A DNA stretch of 35,080 nt from Verrucomicrobiota bacterium (GCA_003402745.1 QQND01000027.1:1-35080); one strand, 5' to 3'. Shown: positions 24,705-33,238, counted from the stretch's first letter. Translations and numbers: made by a program. Notes: a model not told the origin generated them from the letters alone.

Positions 24705-25124
24705 ATGAAACGCCTCCCCCTATTGTACCTCAGCCTATTGGCTTCTCTCTCGATCGGCGCCTCTGCCGGCGACAAAATCGACCGCAGTAAAATCAAAGCT
24801 GACGAAGCCGAGATCAAGTCCGACCGTAAGGAGCGCAAATTGGACCGGGCGGAAATCGCTGCTGACCGACAGGAACGCAAAGCTGAAAAATCGAAGTTGA
24901 TCGCGGACAGAAAAGCCGGTGCCTCCGAAGCTCAGATTGCTGCTGATAAAGCTGCGTTGCAGTCAAAGAATAGTGAAATTAAAAAGGATAGGACTGAGAT
25001 CGCTTCGGACAACAAAGAGGTCGCTTCGGACAGGGCTGTTATCGCGGGTGACAGATCTTCCATTCTCACTCAAAAGGCGGCCAAAGAAGCGGAGAAGGCC
25101 GCTTCCTCAAAAAGCGCCAAGTAG
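24705..25124 (+). CDS. Exported coiled-coil protein with an Asp heptad
   Basis: A 139-residue protein with a signal peptide (MKRLPLLYLSLLASLSIGASA). The mature part is almost all charged or small residues. Asp recurs every seven residues at 26, 33, 40, 47, 54 (61 is Glu) and 68. After a break at AGAS (71-74) a second run has Asp at 81 (88 is Lys), 95, 102, 109 and 116. Ile/Leu/Val recur four positions after many of the Asps (30, 37, 51, 65; 85, 92, 99, 106, 113, 120). This predicts two long helices with a hinge, probably a coiled coil or helical hairpin in the periplasm. No function can be assigned. It has its own A/T-rich upstream region and a hairpin downstream, so it is probably a single-gene unit. 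Confidence 0.85.
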   Translation: MKRLPLLYLSLLASLSIGASAGDKIDRSKIKADEAEIKSDRKERKLDRAEIAADRQERKAEKSKLIADRKAGASEAQIAADKAALQSKNSEIKKDRTEIASDNKEVASDRAVIAGDRSSILTQKAAKEAEKAASSKSAK

Positions 25125-25144
25125 CGCCAAGTCAGATTCGAGCG

Positions 25145-25166
25145 AGCCCCCAGGGTGGGGCTTCTT
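25145..25166 (+). terminator. Hairpin terminator after the coiled-coil gene
   Basis: AGCCCC (25145-25150), a six-base loop and GGGGCT (25157-25162) form a perfect 6-bp GC-rich stem followed by TCTTC. It lies 20 bp after the stop codon. The T tract is poor, so termination may be weak or bidirectional with respect to the converging sulfatase gene. Confidence 0.5.
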
Positions 25167-25323
25167 CACGATTAAGAGCAGCGTGTGCAGAGAAGGCCGC
25201 AGGCCGGGTTTTGCTCTTTCAGCAACTTACCCAAATAGACAGGCTTTAATGGAAGGAAGACCGTAGTAATGCGCGAACCTCAGGGCTGCGGATGCAGGCT
25301 CCTAAAACGAGTTTTGCCAGAGA

Positions 25324-26772
25324 TCACATCCCGGGCGGGCGCGCTCCGGTGGGTGGGCGGTTTGTGAGGTCATCGCCCAAATCTGCCCGGATCGTCTCTG
25401 CCAGCTCCTCCAGGCGTTTGAGAGCCTCGGGTTGTTGTGCTGAAACATCCTGGGTTTCTCCTGGGTCGGTCGCAAGGTTGTAAAGGGAGGCAGCAACGGG
25501 AAGGGGGCGGTACTTGCCGGGGCGTCCGTCCCTCCCGGGCTCTTGGCCGTTCATGGTCCGTGCGGTGTGGGTGAAAAAGAGTTTCCAGTCTCCGGAACGG
25601 ACCGCTTGGAGGTCGTTTTGGTTGTAATAAAAATAGTAGGCTTCGTGCGGGTTCCTGGCTCCAGGCGGGCCTGCGAGGAGGGGCCAAACGTCGAGGCCAT
25701 CGATTTTGTGCGTTGGCAGCTCTGCCCCGATCAAGCGCGCCAGAGTGGGAAAGAGGTCGATGGTCATCAGCGGCTCCTTGCAGATGGAGTTTGCCGGAAG
25801 GTGTCCGGGCCACCTCATAATGCAAGGTTCGCGGTGGCCCCCTTCAAAGTTTGTGCCCTTGCCTTCCCGAAAGGGTCCGGCGGAACCGGCGTGATTGCCG
25901 TAGGACAGCCAGGGGCCATTGTCGGAGGTGAAGATCACCAGCGTATTGTCTTCCAGATTGTTTCGCTTGAGGGCTTCGAGGACTTCGCCCACGGCCCAGT
26001 CGATCTCCATGATGACATCTCCGTAAAGCCCGGCTCCCGACTTGTCCTTGAATTTTTCGCTGACGTAGAGCGGGACGTGCGGGGCGTTTGGGGCAAGGTA
26101 AAAGAAAAACGGATTCCCTTTGTTTTTATCAATAAATTTAACTGCCCGTTGGGCAAACTGGGTGGTGAGTTGCTCCTGGTCGGCTGGGGTCAGGTCCGGC
26201 TTAAAAACGCGGTCCCCTTCGAGAAGGGGAATGGGGGGATAGGATCCGGGTTTTGCCTCTGGATGCAGCGGCCACATGTCGCTGGAGTAGGGCAGGCCGA
26301 AAAACTCGTCAAAACCGTGGCGGGTAGGAAGGAACTGGGGTTTGCTGCCGAGGTGCCATTTTCCTGCCATGCCGGTGGCGTACCCCTTTTGTTTAAACAT
26401 CTGGGCCAGGGTTGTCTCAGAGCTGCTGATGCCGTTTTTGGAATTGGGACCCAGGGCGCCGGGCAGGCCGATTCGGTTGGGATAACAACCGGTCAAGAGC
26501 GCCGCCCGGGAGGCGGAGCAGACGGCTTGGGCAACGTGGAAGTCCGTAAAGCGCCGGCCCTCGCGGGCCAGGCGGTCGAGATTTGGCGTGGGAAATGCCG
26601 TCGCACCGAAGGCGCCCACGTCGCCGTATCCCTGGTCATCGGTGAAAATAAGGACGACGTTTGGGGGGCTGGCCTGAGGCTTTTCAGGAGCGGCCAGGCC
26701 AGTTTGGGCGATGCAGAGGAGGGGGGTCGAGAGGAGGGCGGTCTGCCGCAGGAGGTTGGTAATTAGACGCAT
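25324..26772 (-). CDS. Secreted arylsulfatase-family sulfatase
   Basis: A 482-residue sulfatase with an N-terminal signal (MRLITNLLRQTALLSTPLLC... to about residue 28). The formylglycine motif is CSASR with Cys85 in AVCSASRAALLTG, which requires modification by a sulfatase-maturating enzyme not seen here. Metal ligands include Asp45-Asp46 (FTDDQGYGD) and the Asp-Asn of FTSDNGPW; GMAGKWHLG is a further signature. Such enzymes desulfate carbohydrates and are abundant in Verrucomicrobiota that degrade sulfated glycans. The ATG at 26772 is preferred to a TTG 36 bp upstream because it gives a clean signal peptide. The DUF1080 pseudogene lies just upstream on the same strand. Confidence 0.93.
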   Translation of the reverse strand: MRLITNLLRQTALLSTPLLCIAQTGLAAPEKPQASPPNVVLIFTDDQGYGDVGAFGATAFPTPNLDRLAREGRRFTDFHVAQAVCSASRAALLTGCYPNRIGLPGALGPNSKNGISSSETTLAQMFKQKGYATGMAGKWHLGSKPQFLPTRHGFDEFFGLPYSSDMWPLHPEAKPGSYPPIPLLEGDRVFKPDLTPADQEQLTTQFAQRAVKFIDKNKGNPFFFYLAPNAPHVPLYVSEKFKDKSGAGLYGDVIMEIDWAVGEVLEALKRNNLEDNTLVIFTSDNGPWLSYGNHAGSAGPFREGKGTNFEGGHREPCIMRWPGHLPANSICKEPLMTIDLFPTLARLIGAELPTHKIDGLDVWPLLAGPPGARNPHEAYYFYYNQNDLQAVRSGDWKLFFTHTARTMNGQEPGRDGRPGKYRPLPVAASLYNLATDPGETQDVSAQQPEALKRLEELAETIRADLGDDLTNRPPTGARPPGM

Positions 26773-26832
26773 TGGGAGTTGGGTGGGGATCCGTTCGGCG
26801 ATTTTCAAGGAGAGGGAGGTCTGGGGTGCAGT

Positions 26833-27251
26833 TCAGTTTTCGCGGGCAAAGTGGGTCTGGGGCTTTTCCAAGGTCATTTCTTGAATCCGAGCATTGTGGA
26901 AACGCACGTCGTGGCCCTCCTACTGGAGTTTGAGTCCGCCAGGAGCATCGGTGATGCCGCGACCCCATATTTGCCTACGCCGACAGCGGGATCGTTGGTT
27001 TGCAGGACAGTGCCGGCATCAATGGGATCCTGCACGATTTTCCACTTAATGGGGAGAGCGGAACTAAAGCGCGGCCCCTCCCAGCAGGTCCACTTGTCCT
27101 CGAGGGTGGTCTTCGAGCCATCAATGATAACCTGGGCGTTGGGAAGGGGTTTTGCCCCCACGCCCACGTCGGCGAGGCAGGATGAAAAACGGGTGGCTGC
27201 GAGGACGGCGGCAGCGAAGCCGCGGCGGGAAAAAACAGGAAGCGTCGTCAT
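26833..27251 (-). pseudogene. DUF1080 (3-keto-disaccharide hydrolase-like) gene with internal deletion
   Basis: The 5' part encodes a signal sequence (MTTLPVFSRRGFAAAVLAA) and a DUF1080-type N-terminus: PLPNAQVIIDGSK, KWTCWEGP, LPIKWKIVQDP, DPAVGVGKYGV. The frame then jumps. In the next frame the typical C-terminal end appears: GITDAPGGLKLQ, a TAG stop, then EGHDVRFHNARIQEMTLEKP. The central part of the domain, normally well over 100 residues, is missing between KYGV and GITDAP. So it was broken by an internal deletion with a frame change, plus a nonsense codon. It lies 60 bp upstream of the sulfatase, a common pairing in these phyla. The encoded product cannot fold as the family enzyme. Confidence 0.75.
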
Positions 27252-27257
27252 GAACAA

Positions 27258-27667
27258 GTGCGGGGGTTTGAAGTGGGAGGAGAGACAGGGGGACGGAAAG
27301 CGTTAGCGCTGATGAAAAGGACGTTTTCTGGGAGCTTTGCAAGCAGGCTGGAGCAAAACACAGGAGGAGCAGGGGGTCTGTATTCAATGGAAGGTGGGAT
27401 TTGATGAAAGGGGAGGGTTAAGGACGATGCAACTGCTGGCTGCGGTGGGACTGGGATGTGCGGCCCGGAAATTGGACGCGGGTTTAAGCGCGCGATGGCT
27501 GGGGTCTGCGATGCAAATATGGGTGGCCGTTGTCAGTGCTCAGGGCCCGGGGGTGAGGGTGGATGGGAATCAAACTCACGGGGCAACCGGACCTCTTGCC
27601 TGGCTCGACGGTAAAATGCTGATGAAACCAGCGGCGTGAGAGGCACTGCGTGCCGCGCCGTTGCCTT
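27258..27667. other. Intergenic region, nothing recognised
   Basis: About 410 bases between the DUF1080 pseudogene and the formyltransferase gene. No open frame with plausible composition, no tRNA and no convincing riboswitch or terminator was seen. It must contain the promoter of the formyltransferase gene and possibly that of the pseudogene. Confidence 0.45.
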
Positions 27668-27673
27668 GGAGGG
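27668..27673 (+). promoter_or_regulatory. Ribosome-binding site deciding the formyltransferase start
   Basis: GGAGGG lies 5 bases before the ATG at 27679. It supports that start rather than a TTG at 27661 in the same frame. Confidence 0.7.
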
Positions 27674-27678
27674 TTCAA

Positions 27679-28524
27679 ATGATAAAGACCGTAGTTTTAG
27701 CGTCCAATCGCACTGGAGTGTTCCGGGAGATACAGAAAATGCCTTTTTTGAGGTTAAAGCGCGTTTTTGCAGTCGAGGGCAGTCCGTTGCATCGGGAACT
27801 TAAAGGGGAGGAGCACTCTGTGATTGAAGCTGGGCGCCATAAAAAGTTCTTGGATGAGCTGGATGAGCTGGATTTTGACCTCCTGGTCTCAAATGGGTGT
27901 CCTGTGATTTTTCCTGTCTCGAGGTTGCAAAAGCCGCATCAGTTGTTTCTGAACGTTCATCCCTCGCTGCTTCCCGATTTCCGGGGATTTCACCCCGCCA
28001 ATGGCGCCTTATTAAAAGGCGCGAAAGAAACAGGAGCGACCCTCCATGAGATGGTGGATCGCGTGGATCGCGGGGCGGTGGTGCATCAAGAGCGTTTCCC
28101 GATTACGCCTGACCTTGATTTGGGGCTTTTATACCACCTGCTTTTCACTGCCGAAGCGCGCGCGTTTGTCCGGGGCATGCAAAAAATATTCCAGGCTGAA
28201 TTTAAATGCATAGGGGAGCCCCAAGGGGAAGTCTTCAGCCACTACCGACGTTCTCAGGAAGACATGAGCGTGGATTTTGAGGGGATGGGCAATGCGGAGA
28301 TTTTGAGGCGGGTGCGCGCCTTTGGCATCACCTCACAGGGAGTGCGCTGCCAATTGGAGGGACGCCTGTTCACGCTGTTTGAGGCGCGGGCGCTGTGCAA
28401 TCCCCTCCTGCTCGATTTATATTCCGATGGGGCGCCGGGAACCGTTGTTTTGGAATACGGCGCGGCGATGGTAGTGCGTTCGAGGGAAGGGTTGATCCAG
28501 GTGTCGAAATTCTTAAAGGGCTGA
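27679..28524 (+). CDS. Formyltransferase, probably sugar N-formyltransferase
   Basis: A 281-residue member of the formyl-transferase family (Fmt/PurN/ArnA N-terminal). The catalytic triad is visible: Asn92 and His94 in LNVHPSLLPDFRG and Asp130 in VDRVDRGAVV. N10-formyltetrahydrofolate is the expected formyl donor. The C-terminal part (about 205-281) is not the tRNA-binding domain of Fmt, so a sugar or small-molecule acceptor is more likely. The next gene, 37 bp downstream, encodes an aminotransferase-like protein that could make the amino sugar to be formylated. Together they suggest an N-formylated surface sugar. The acceptor is inferred from context only. Confidence 0.85.
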   Translation: MIKTVVLASNRTGVFREIQKMPFLRLKRVFAVEGSPLHRELKGEEHSVIEAGRHKKFLDELDELDFDLLVSNGCPVIFPVSRLQKPHQLFLNVHPSLLPDFRGFHPANGALLKGAKETGATLHEMVDRVDRGAVVHQERFPITPDLDLGLLYHLLFTAEARAFVRGMQKIFQAEFKCIGEPQGEVFSHYRRSQEDMSVDFEGMGNAEILRRVRAFGITSQGVRCQLEGRLFTLFEARALCNPLLLDLYSDGAPGTVVLEYGAAMVVRSREGLIQVSKFLKG

Positions 28525-28561
28525 GGGCTTCGGTTCCGATGCTCCAACGCAGGCCAAAATT

Positions 28562-29632
28562 ATGGCAGATGAACCTTTTTGGGAGTACGGCGGTGATTTT
28601 CCGTGGCCCGAGTCATCCGAAGTCAAACGCTTGTTGCGGAAGCCTGGGGAGGAAACCTTTTTTTCGAAGGGTGTTCTCTTTGGCACGGGCCGGGCCGCCT
28701 TGCTTGCCCTGCTCGCCCATGGGAGGGCCTCTCGGGGGTGGCGCCGGTTGTGGGCTCCCAGTTATTTCTGCCCGCGCGTCATGGAAAGCATCGAGGCGGC
28801 TGGCTGGGAATGTCCGCGGTATGTGGACACGCCGGTCTCCGATCCAACCGGGTTCCCTTCTGCCCGAAATCCCGGGGATGTGGTTTTGAGGATGAATTTT
28901 TTCGGCTGGCGCGGTGAGGAGGCAATCTCCGGTTCCGAACATCTTGGGTGCGACGTCATCGAGGACCACAGCCACGACCCTTGCGGACCTTGGTCGAAGG
29001 GGAGCCGCGCGGCGTACTGTGTGGCGTCCCTCCGAAAGACGATGCCAGTTCCCGACGGTGGTTGGCTTTGGTCTCCGGCGGGCCAATCCCTTCCCAACCC
29101 TGGGCGCGCCACCGAGGAGCACCTGCGTTCCGCCGAGTTGAAAATTACAGGAATGACCTTGAAGCAGTATTACCGAGCCGGAATTCCCCTCGCGAAAAGT
29201 GTATTCAGAGATTTTTTGTTGAGAGGGGAAGCGCTTCTTGGGGCAGGAGCCGTGGGCGGAATCCATCCTCACTCTGCGGCCATGCTTGGGTGTCTTTCTC
29301 CAGACCGCATTGCGCAGAGGCGGCGCGAGAACTTCTCCACTTTTTGCAAGTGGGTTCCTCTCCTTCAAAAGTTTTCTCCGGAGAAACAGACGGCATCAAA
29401 GAACACGCCGTTCAGTTTGGTCCTGATATTTGACACCCAATGCGAGCGGGAACGGGTGCGCACTGGGCTGATGCAAAGGTGCATTTATCCCTCGCTAGTC
29501 TGGTCCTTGCCGAATGCGGGGGACCCGCTGACGGTTGATTTTGGGAACCGGTCGCTCACGTTATCATGTCATTATTTCTATGGAGAAAGGGATTTGGAAA
29601 GAGTCGCGGAGGCGTTGCGCAGCCTGTTTTGA
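28562..29632 (+). CDS. Divergent PLP-dependent aminotransferase-like protein (DegT-like)
   Basis: A 356-residue protein with the outline of a fold-type I aminotransferase. Residues 41-50 (GTGRAALLAL) correspond to the PLP-phosphate region. Asp135 in VIEDHSHD is the residue expected to bind the PLP pyridine nitrogen, and Lys159 in SLRKTMPVPDGG is the expected Schiff-base lysine. The sequence is otherwise far from the DegT enzyme at 9265-10401. It follows the formyltransferase by 37 bp, so a pathway making an amino and then formamido sugar is plausible. No Shine-Dalgarno sequence is seen. It could act on a non-sugar substrate. Confidence 0.7.
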   Translation: MADEPFWEYGGDFPWPESSEVKRLLRKPGEETFFSKGVLFGTGRAALLALLAHGRASRGWRRLWAPSYFCPRVMESIEAAGWECPRYVDTPVSDPTGFPSARNPGDVVLRMNFFGWRGEEAISGSEHLGCDVIEDHSHDPCGPWSKGSRAAYCVASLRKTMPVPDGGWLWSPAGQSLPNPGRATEEHLRSAELKITGMTLKQYYRAGIPLAKSVFRDFLLRGEALLGAGAVGGIHPHSAAMLGCLSPDRIAQRRRENFSTFCKWVPLLQKFSPEKQTASKNTPFSLVLIFDTQCERERVRTGLMQRCIYPSLVWSLPNAGDPLTVDFGNRSLTLSCHYFYGERDLERVAEALRSLF

Positions 29633-29740
29633 AACGCCTTTTTGAGGGGCGGCTGCGCTTGCGGGTATTCCTCAGGCGCGGCCGAGGGTTGCCACGAGGT
29701 GAAGGTCGGCAGCGCGGCCCGCCTCATGCGCTGGGCAGTT

Positions 29741-30448
29741 TCAAGGAGAGGTGCTTTTTGGCGCGCAGTGCTTCCAGAGGCCAAGAGCGAGCCCGCCGCC
29801 AAGGTAGGCGGCCGCAAGGAGCAGCAGAGGTTGGCCCCAGCCCCCCAGCACAAGCGCCGAACCGCCGGCGGCGCCGGTAAAAAAACTCACGCACAACAGA
29901 AGCGGGACGATGATTTTTCGCTTCCGAATAGGGTGTCCGCGCAGGCGTAGGCCGATGTTGCTGCCCAGATCGGTGAGCAACCCGGTGAGGTGGGTGGTGC
30001 GCAGGATGATTCCCTTGTAGTGAGTGGCTAGGGCGTTTTGAAAGCCACAGGCAAACGCAGAAAGAGCGATGGCTTGGACGGGGTGTTTTGGCAGTAAAAA
30101 ATGGGCGGCAAGCAGGCAGAGTCCGATGGCGGAAATCGACCTGCCATAGGGCCGCTCCAACCCAAAATCCTGGTGGTGGATGCCGATGCCTGCTGCTGCC
30201 GCTCCCAAAAGAAAACTCAGCGTGGCTGCCACGAGGTGAAAAGCACCCCGATTTAGACTGGAGTGGGAAGAGGCGATTTCCACGGCGACGCGGGAGACGT
30301 CCCCAGTGAGGTGGCTCACGGAGGTTCCCACGCGCACGAGGAAGAAGGCGTTCACAGCGGCACTCAAGGCGGCGAGCGCACAACCGACGGCGAGAATCCA
30401 GGCCGGGCTGAGGTAGCGCAATTCCCGCTTTGGTGTCTGTGCGGTCAT
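29741..30448 (-). CDS. DUF1275 (YoaK-family) membrane protein
   Basis: A 235-residue integral membrane protein with about six hydrophobic helices. The family motif is clear: GFQNALATHYKG followed by RTTHLTGLLTDLG. The N-terminal segment VRVGTSVSHLTGDVSR, with SHLTGD, is also typical. The family is widespread but of unknown function; a transport role has been guessed from its topology. It is encoded alone, opposite to both neighbours and 127 bp from the divergent esterase gene. Confidence 0.88.
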   Translation of the reverse strand: MTAQTPKRELRYLSPAWILAVGCALAALSAAVNAFFLVRVGTSVSHLTGDVSRVAVEIASSHSSLNRGAFHLVAATLSFLLGAAAAGIGIHHQDFGLERPYGRSISAIGLCLLAAHFLLPKHPVQAIALSAFACGFQNALATHYKGIILRTTHLTGLLTDLGSNIGLRLRGHPIRKRKIIVPLLLCVSFFTGAAGGSALVLGGWGQPLLLLAAAYLGGGLALGLWKHCAPKSTSP

Positions 30449-30562
30449 GGGAAGCGGGGGAGCATCGGTCTTTGAAGAATTGCTTTCGAGGGAATTCTGG
30501 GAGTGGGGGGGAAGAAGAGTTCGGTTTCCCGCGTTGACGGTTGGGGAGAGGGGCGTTTGTGT

Positions 30563-30568
30563 AGGGGG
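30563..30568 (+). promoter_or_regulatory. Ribosome-binding site deciding the first esterase start
   Basis: AGGGGG lies 7 bases before the ATG at 30576, better spaced than for the in-frame ATG at 30570. It supports the short, signal-peptide-first start. Confidence 0.6.
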
Positions 30569-30575
30569 AATGCTT

Positions 30576-31439
30576 ATGCGCTTTCCTCCAATGCTACTCT
30601 GTGCGCCGGCCTTGGCATGCGCCCTTGAAATTCCGCAACCCGGCCCGGACAGCAGGCCTCAAGCGGATGTTCCCGCGGGGGAGATTGCCAAAAGGGTTTT
30701 TGCTGAAAGCCGCATTTTCGCAGGCACCGTGCGCGACTACTGGGTGTATGTGCCAAAACAGTACAGCGCGGAGGAGCCTGCGAACCTCATTGTTTTTCAA
30801 GATGGAGGGGGGTACGTCAAACCCGACGGGGCGTTTCGGGCGCCAGTGGTGTTGGACAATCTGATTGCCAAGAAGGAGTTGCCGCCCACCCTTGCGGTGT
30901 TTGTGAGTCCGGGCACCATTCCCGGGGGGAAACCGGGGGCGGCAAGTCGCAGTAATCGGTCCTTTGAATATGATTCGATGGGGGATCGGTACGCGAAGTT
31001 TCTGGTGGAGGAGCTTTTGCCCGAAGCGTTAAGCGGTTACAATGTGACGACAAACCCAGCGGGCCGTGCAGTGGTGGGAACGTCTTCGGGTGGGGTTTGT
31101 GCCTTTACTGTGGCGTGGGAGCGGCCTGAGCTTTTCGGGCGGGTGCTCAGCAGTATCGGAAGTTTTACAAACATCCGGGGCGGGTTTGTTTATCCCGCCC
31201 TGGTGCGGAGCACGCAGAATGCACCCAAGGCTCTGCGCGTCTGGATGCAGGAGGGGGAGTCGGATGTGAATAATTTGTTTGGCCATTGGCCGCTTTCCAA
31301 TCAGGACATGGCGGGTGCGTTGAATTACGCGGGTTATGAATGTCGCCTGGAAATGACTGGGGGAGGGCACAGCGGGCAGGCCGCCGGAGCGTTGCTGCCC
31401 GAGGCGTTGCGCTGGCTTTTTGCCTCTGAAAAACATTGA
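30576..31439 (+). CDS. Secreted esterase (enterochelin esterase-like, PF00756)
   Basis: A 287-residue protein with a short signal peptide (MRFPPMLLCAPALACA). The mature part is an alpha/beta hydrolase: DYWVYVPKQY, LIVFQDGGGY, SFEYDSMGDRYAKFL, the nucleophile elbow GTSSGG with Ser170, and a C-terminal GGGHSGQ with the likely catalytic His. These are features of Fes/IroE-like and carbohydrate esterase family 1 enzymes. The start was chosen from the signal peptide and a well-placed ribosome-binding site; upstream codons in the same frame overlap the DUF1275 promoter region. The next gene's esterase half is a close paralogue. The natural ester is unknown; acylated plant or algal glycans are possible. 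Confidence 0.88.
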   Translation: MRFPPMLLCAPALACALEIPQPGPDSRPQADVPAGEIAKRVFAESRIFAGTVRDYWVYVPKQYSAEEPANLIVFQDGGGYVKPDGAFRAPVVLDNLIAKKELPPTLAVFVSPGTIPGGKPGAASRSNRSFEYDSMGDRYAKFLVEELLPEALSGYNVTTNPAGRAVVGTSSGGVCAFTVAWERPELFGRVLSSIGSFTNIRGGFVYPALVRSTQNAPKALRVWMQEGESDVNNLFGHWPLSNQDMAGALNYAGYECRLEMTGGGHSGQAAGALLPEALRWLFASEKH

Positions 31440-31471
31440 GGACCGTTGTACTGAACCTTCTTTTACCCTCT

Positions 31472-33238
31472 ATGAATCGAGCGCTCTTTTTCCCCCTGTT
31501 TCTCGCCTTGGGCAGCAGCCCTGTGCTGTGCTCGGAAGCCTGGCAACTGCATCCCGACGCGGTGGAACAGGCCGCCGTTCCGCACGGTTCTGTCCAAAAG
31601 ATGGCGCCGTTGCTCTCGAAGGTCTTCCCCGGCATGGTCCATGAGTGGAGCGTGTATGTGCCCGCCAAGCTCAAGGCGGGGGAAGCGGCAGCGCTGATGG
31701 TGTTTCAGGATGGGCACGATTACCTCAACCCCAAGGGGCATTGGCGAGCGCCTGCGGTATTCGACAATCTCATCGCTCGCGGTGAGATGCCTCCTGCGAT
31801 CGCCGTCTTCATTAATCCCGGACACGATTCTTCGAAACCCGCCTCCCCGAGTCCCTGGAAAAACTCCAACAGGAGCTTGGAGTACGATAGTTTGGGAGAT
31901 CGGTACGCCCGGTTTTTGTTGGAGGAGATCATTCCTGAACTGGAGAAACGCTGGAAAATTTCCAGTGACCCGGAGCAGCGGGCCATTTGTGGGGCCAGTT
32001 CCGGGGGAATCTGCGCCTTTACGGTGGCTTGGGAGCGCCCCGATAGTTTTCGGAAGGTGCTTTCCTCAATCGGGAGTTTTGTGAATCTGCGCGGGGGCAA
32101 CGCCTATCCTTCGCTGATTCGCAAGACGGAGCCCCGCCCATTGCGGGTGTTTCTGCAGGACTCCTCGGGCGATCTGGACAATGCTTTTGGAAACTGGCCG
32201 CTGGCCAACCTGCAAATGGAGGCCGCCCTGAAATACATGGGGTACGATGTCCGCTTGGATTTTTCGGAGGGGTACGGGCACAATAGCGACCGGGGGGGAT
32301 CGATTTTTCCAGATGCACTTAAATGGCTCTGGCGCAAAGAAAAGGTGTCGCCGAAGCTGGATACCTCCGGGGATCTGCGAGGCGACCTCACCCTGCTCAA
32401 TTTATTGGTTCCAGGGGAGGGGTGGAGGACTGTTGCGGAGGGTCTTGGGTTTGCCGACGGTCCGTGTTCGGACGAAGCGGGCAATTTTTACTTCTCCGAC
32501 ATGAAAGAACCTGCGGTCTACCGGATCGCGCTGGACGGCACCAAGACACGGGTTTGCGGCGAGGGGGTTAGCGGTTTGAAGTTTGGCCCCGACGGGTTGT
32601 TGTACGCGTGCCAAGGGACTAAAAAGCGCGTTGTTTCCATCCATCCTGAGGGCGGGGAGGTTCGGGAGATTGCCACGGGGGTACAGCCCAATGACCTGGT
32701 GGTGACAAACGAGGGGAACTTGTATATTACCGAGACGGGAACCAAGCAGGTGACCTTTATCGACCCGAAAACGGGCGCGGTTTGGATTGCCGACCACGGC
32801 ATTGCGGGTCCAAACGGGATTGCGCTTTCCCCTGATGGCGGGACGCTGGCGGTGTCGGATTCCAAGGGCGAGTTTGTGTGGGTGTTCCGGGTGGAGAGCA
32901 ACGGGACGCTGAGTGCGAGGGAGCCTTACATGAGTTTGCGGCTTCCGATTGATCCCAAGGGAGAGTTCAAGTTCAACGCCCCGCCTCCTTATCAGGCGGC
33001 CTCCAAGGGGGACGGGATGGCGACAGACTGGCGCGGGCGTTACTATGTGACGTCAGCGTTGGGCGTGCAGGTGTTTGACCCGACGGGGCGCTTGTGCGGC
33101 GTGTTGGACAAGCCCCAGGCTTCCAAGCCGCTGACAAGCTGCACGCTCGCCGGAGTGCGCGGCGAGACGCTTTTTGTAACCAACGGGGACAAAATTTTCA
33201 GCCGCAAGCTCCAGATCGAGCCGCCAAAGGCCAAGTAG
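31472..33238 (+). CDS. Secreted esterase fused to SMP-30/gluconolactonase propeller
   Basis: A 588-residue protein with a signal peptide (MNRALFFPLFLALGSSPVLC). Residues 25-295 are an esterase like the preceding gene's product: WSVYVPAKL, MVFQDGHDY, YDSLGDRYARFL, nucleophile elbow GASSGG with Ser176 and His270 in GYGHNSD. Residues about 313-583 form an SMP-30/gluconolactonase/LRE beta-propeller with repeated signatures: GFADGPCSDEAGNFYFSD, GVQPNDLVVTNEGNLYITE and GPNGIALSPDGGTLAVSD. Metal-binding Glu/Asn/Asp positions appear present, as in lactonases. The fusion suggests ester removal followed by lactone hydrolysis on the same substrate. The ATG at 31472 is preferred to a TTG overlapping the previous stop. 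It is 32 bp downstream of its paralogue. Confidence 0.88.
   Translation: MNRALFFPLFLALGSSPVLCSEAWQLHPDAVEQAAVPHGSVQKMAPLLSKVFPGMVHEWSVYVPAKLKAGEAAALMVFQDGHDYLNPKGHWRAPAVFDNLIARGEMPPAIAVFINPGHDSSKPASPSPWKNSNRSLEYDSLGDRYARFLLEEIIPELEKRWKISSDPEQRAICGASSGGICAFTVAWERPDSFRKVLSSIGSFVNLRGGNAYPSLIRKTEPRPLRVFLQDSSGDLDNAFGNWPLANLQMEAALKYMGYDVRLDFSEGYGHNSDRGGSIFPDALKWLWRKEKVSPKLDTSGDLRGDLTLLNLLVPGEGWRTVAEGLGFADGPCSDEAGNFYFSDMKEPAVYRIALDGTKTRVCGEGVSGLKFGPDGLLYACQGTKKRVVSIHPEGGEVREIATGVQPNDLVVTNEGNLYITETGTKQVTFIDPKTGAVWIADHGIAGPNGIALSPDGGTLAVSDSKGEFVWVFRVESNGTLSAREPYMSLRLPIDPKGEFKFNAPPPYQAASKGDGMATDWRGRYYVTSALGVQVFDPTGRLCGVLDKPQASKPLTSCTLAGVRGETLFVTNGDKIFSRKLQIEPPKAK

Noticed and set aside
27309..27627. 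Two CTGATGAAA strings (27309 and 27619) resembling the hammerhead ribozyme core
   Set aside because: Neither is followed by the required stem II and conserved GAAA, and no closing stems could be drawn.
27550..27660. GGGGCAACCGG in a G-rich leader upstream of the formyltransferase, reminiscent of part of SAM-I riboswitches
   Set aside because: Only a fragment of the core matches, the other conserved segments are absent, and the downstream gene is not a methionine or SAM gene.
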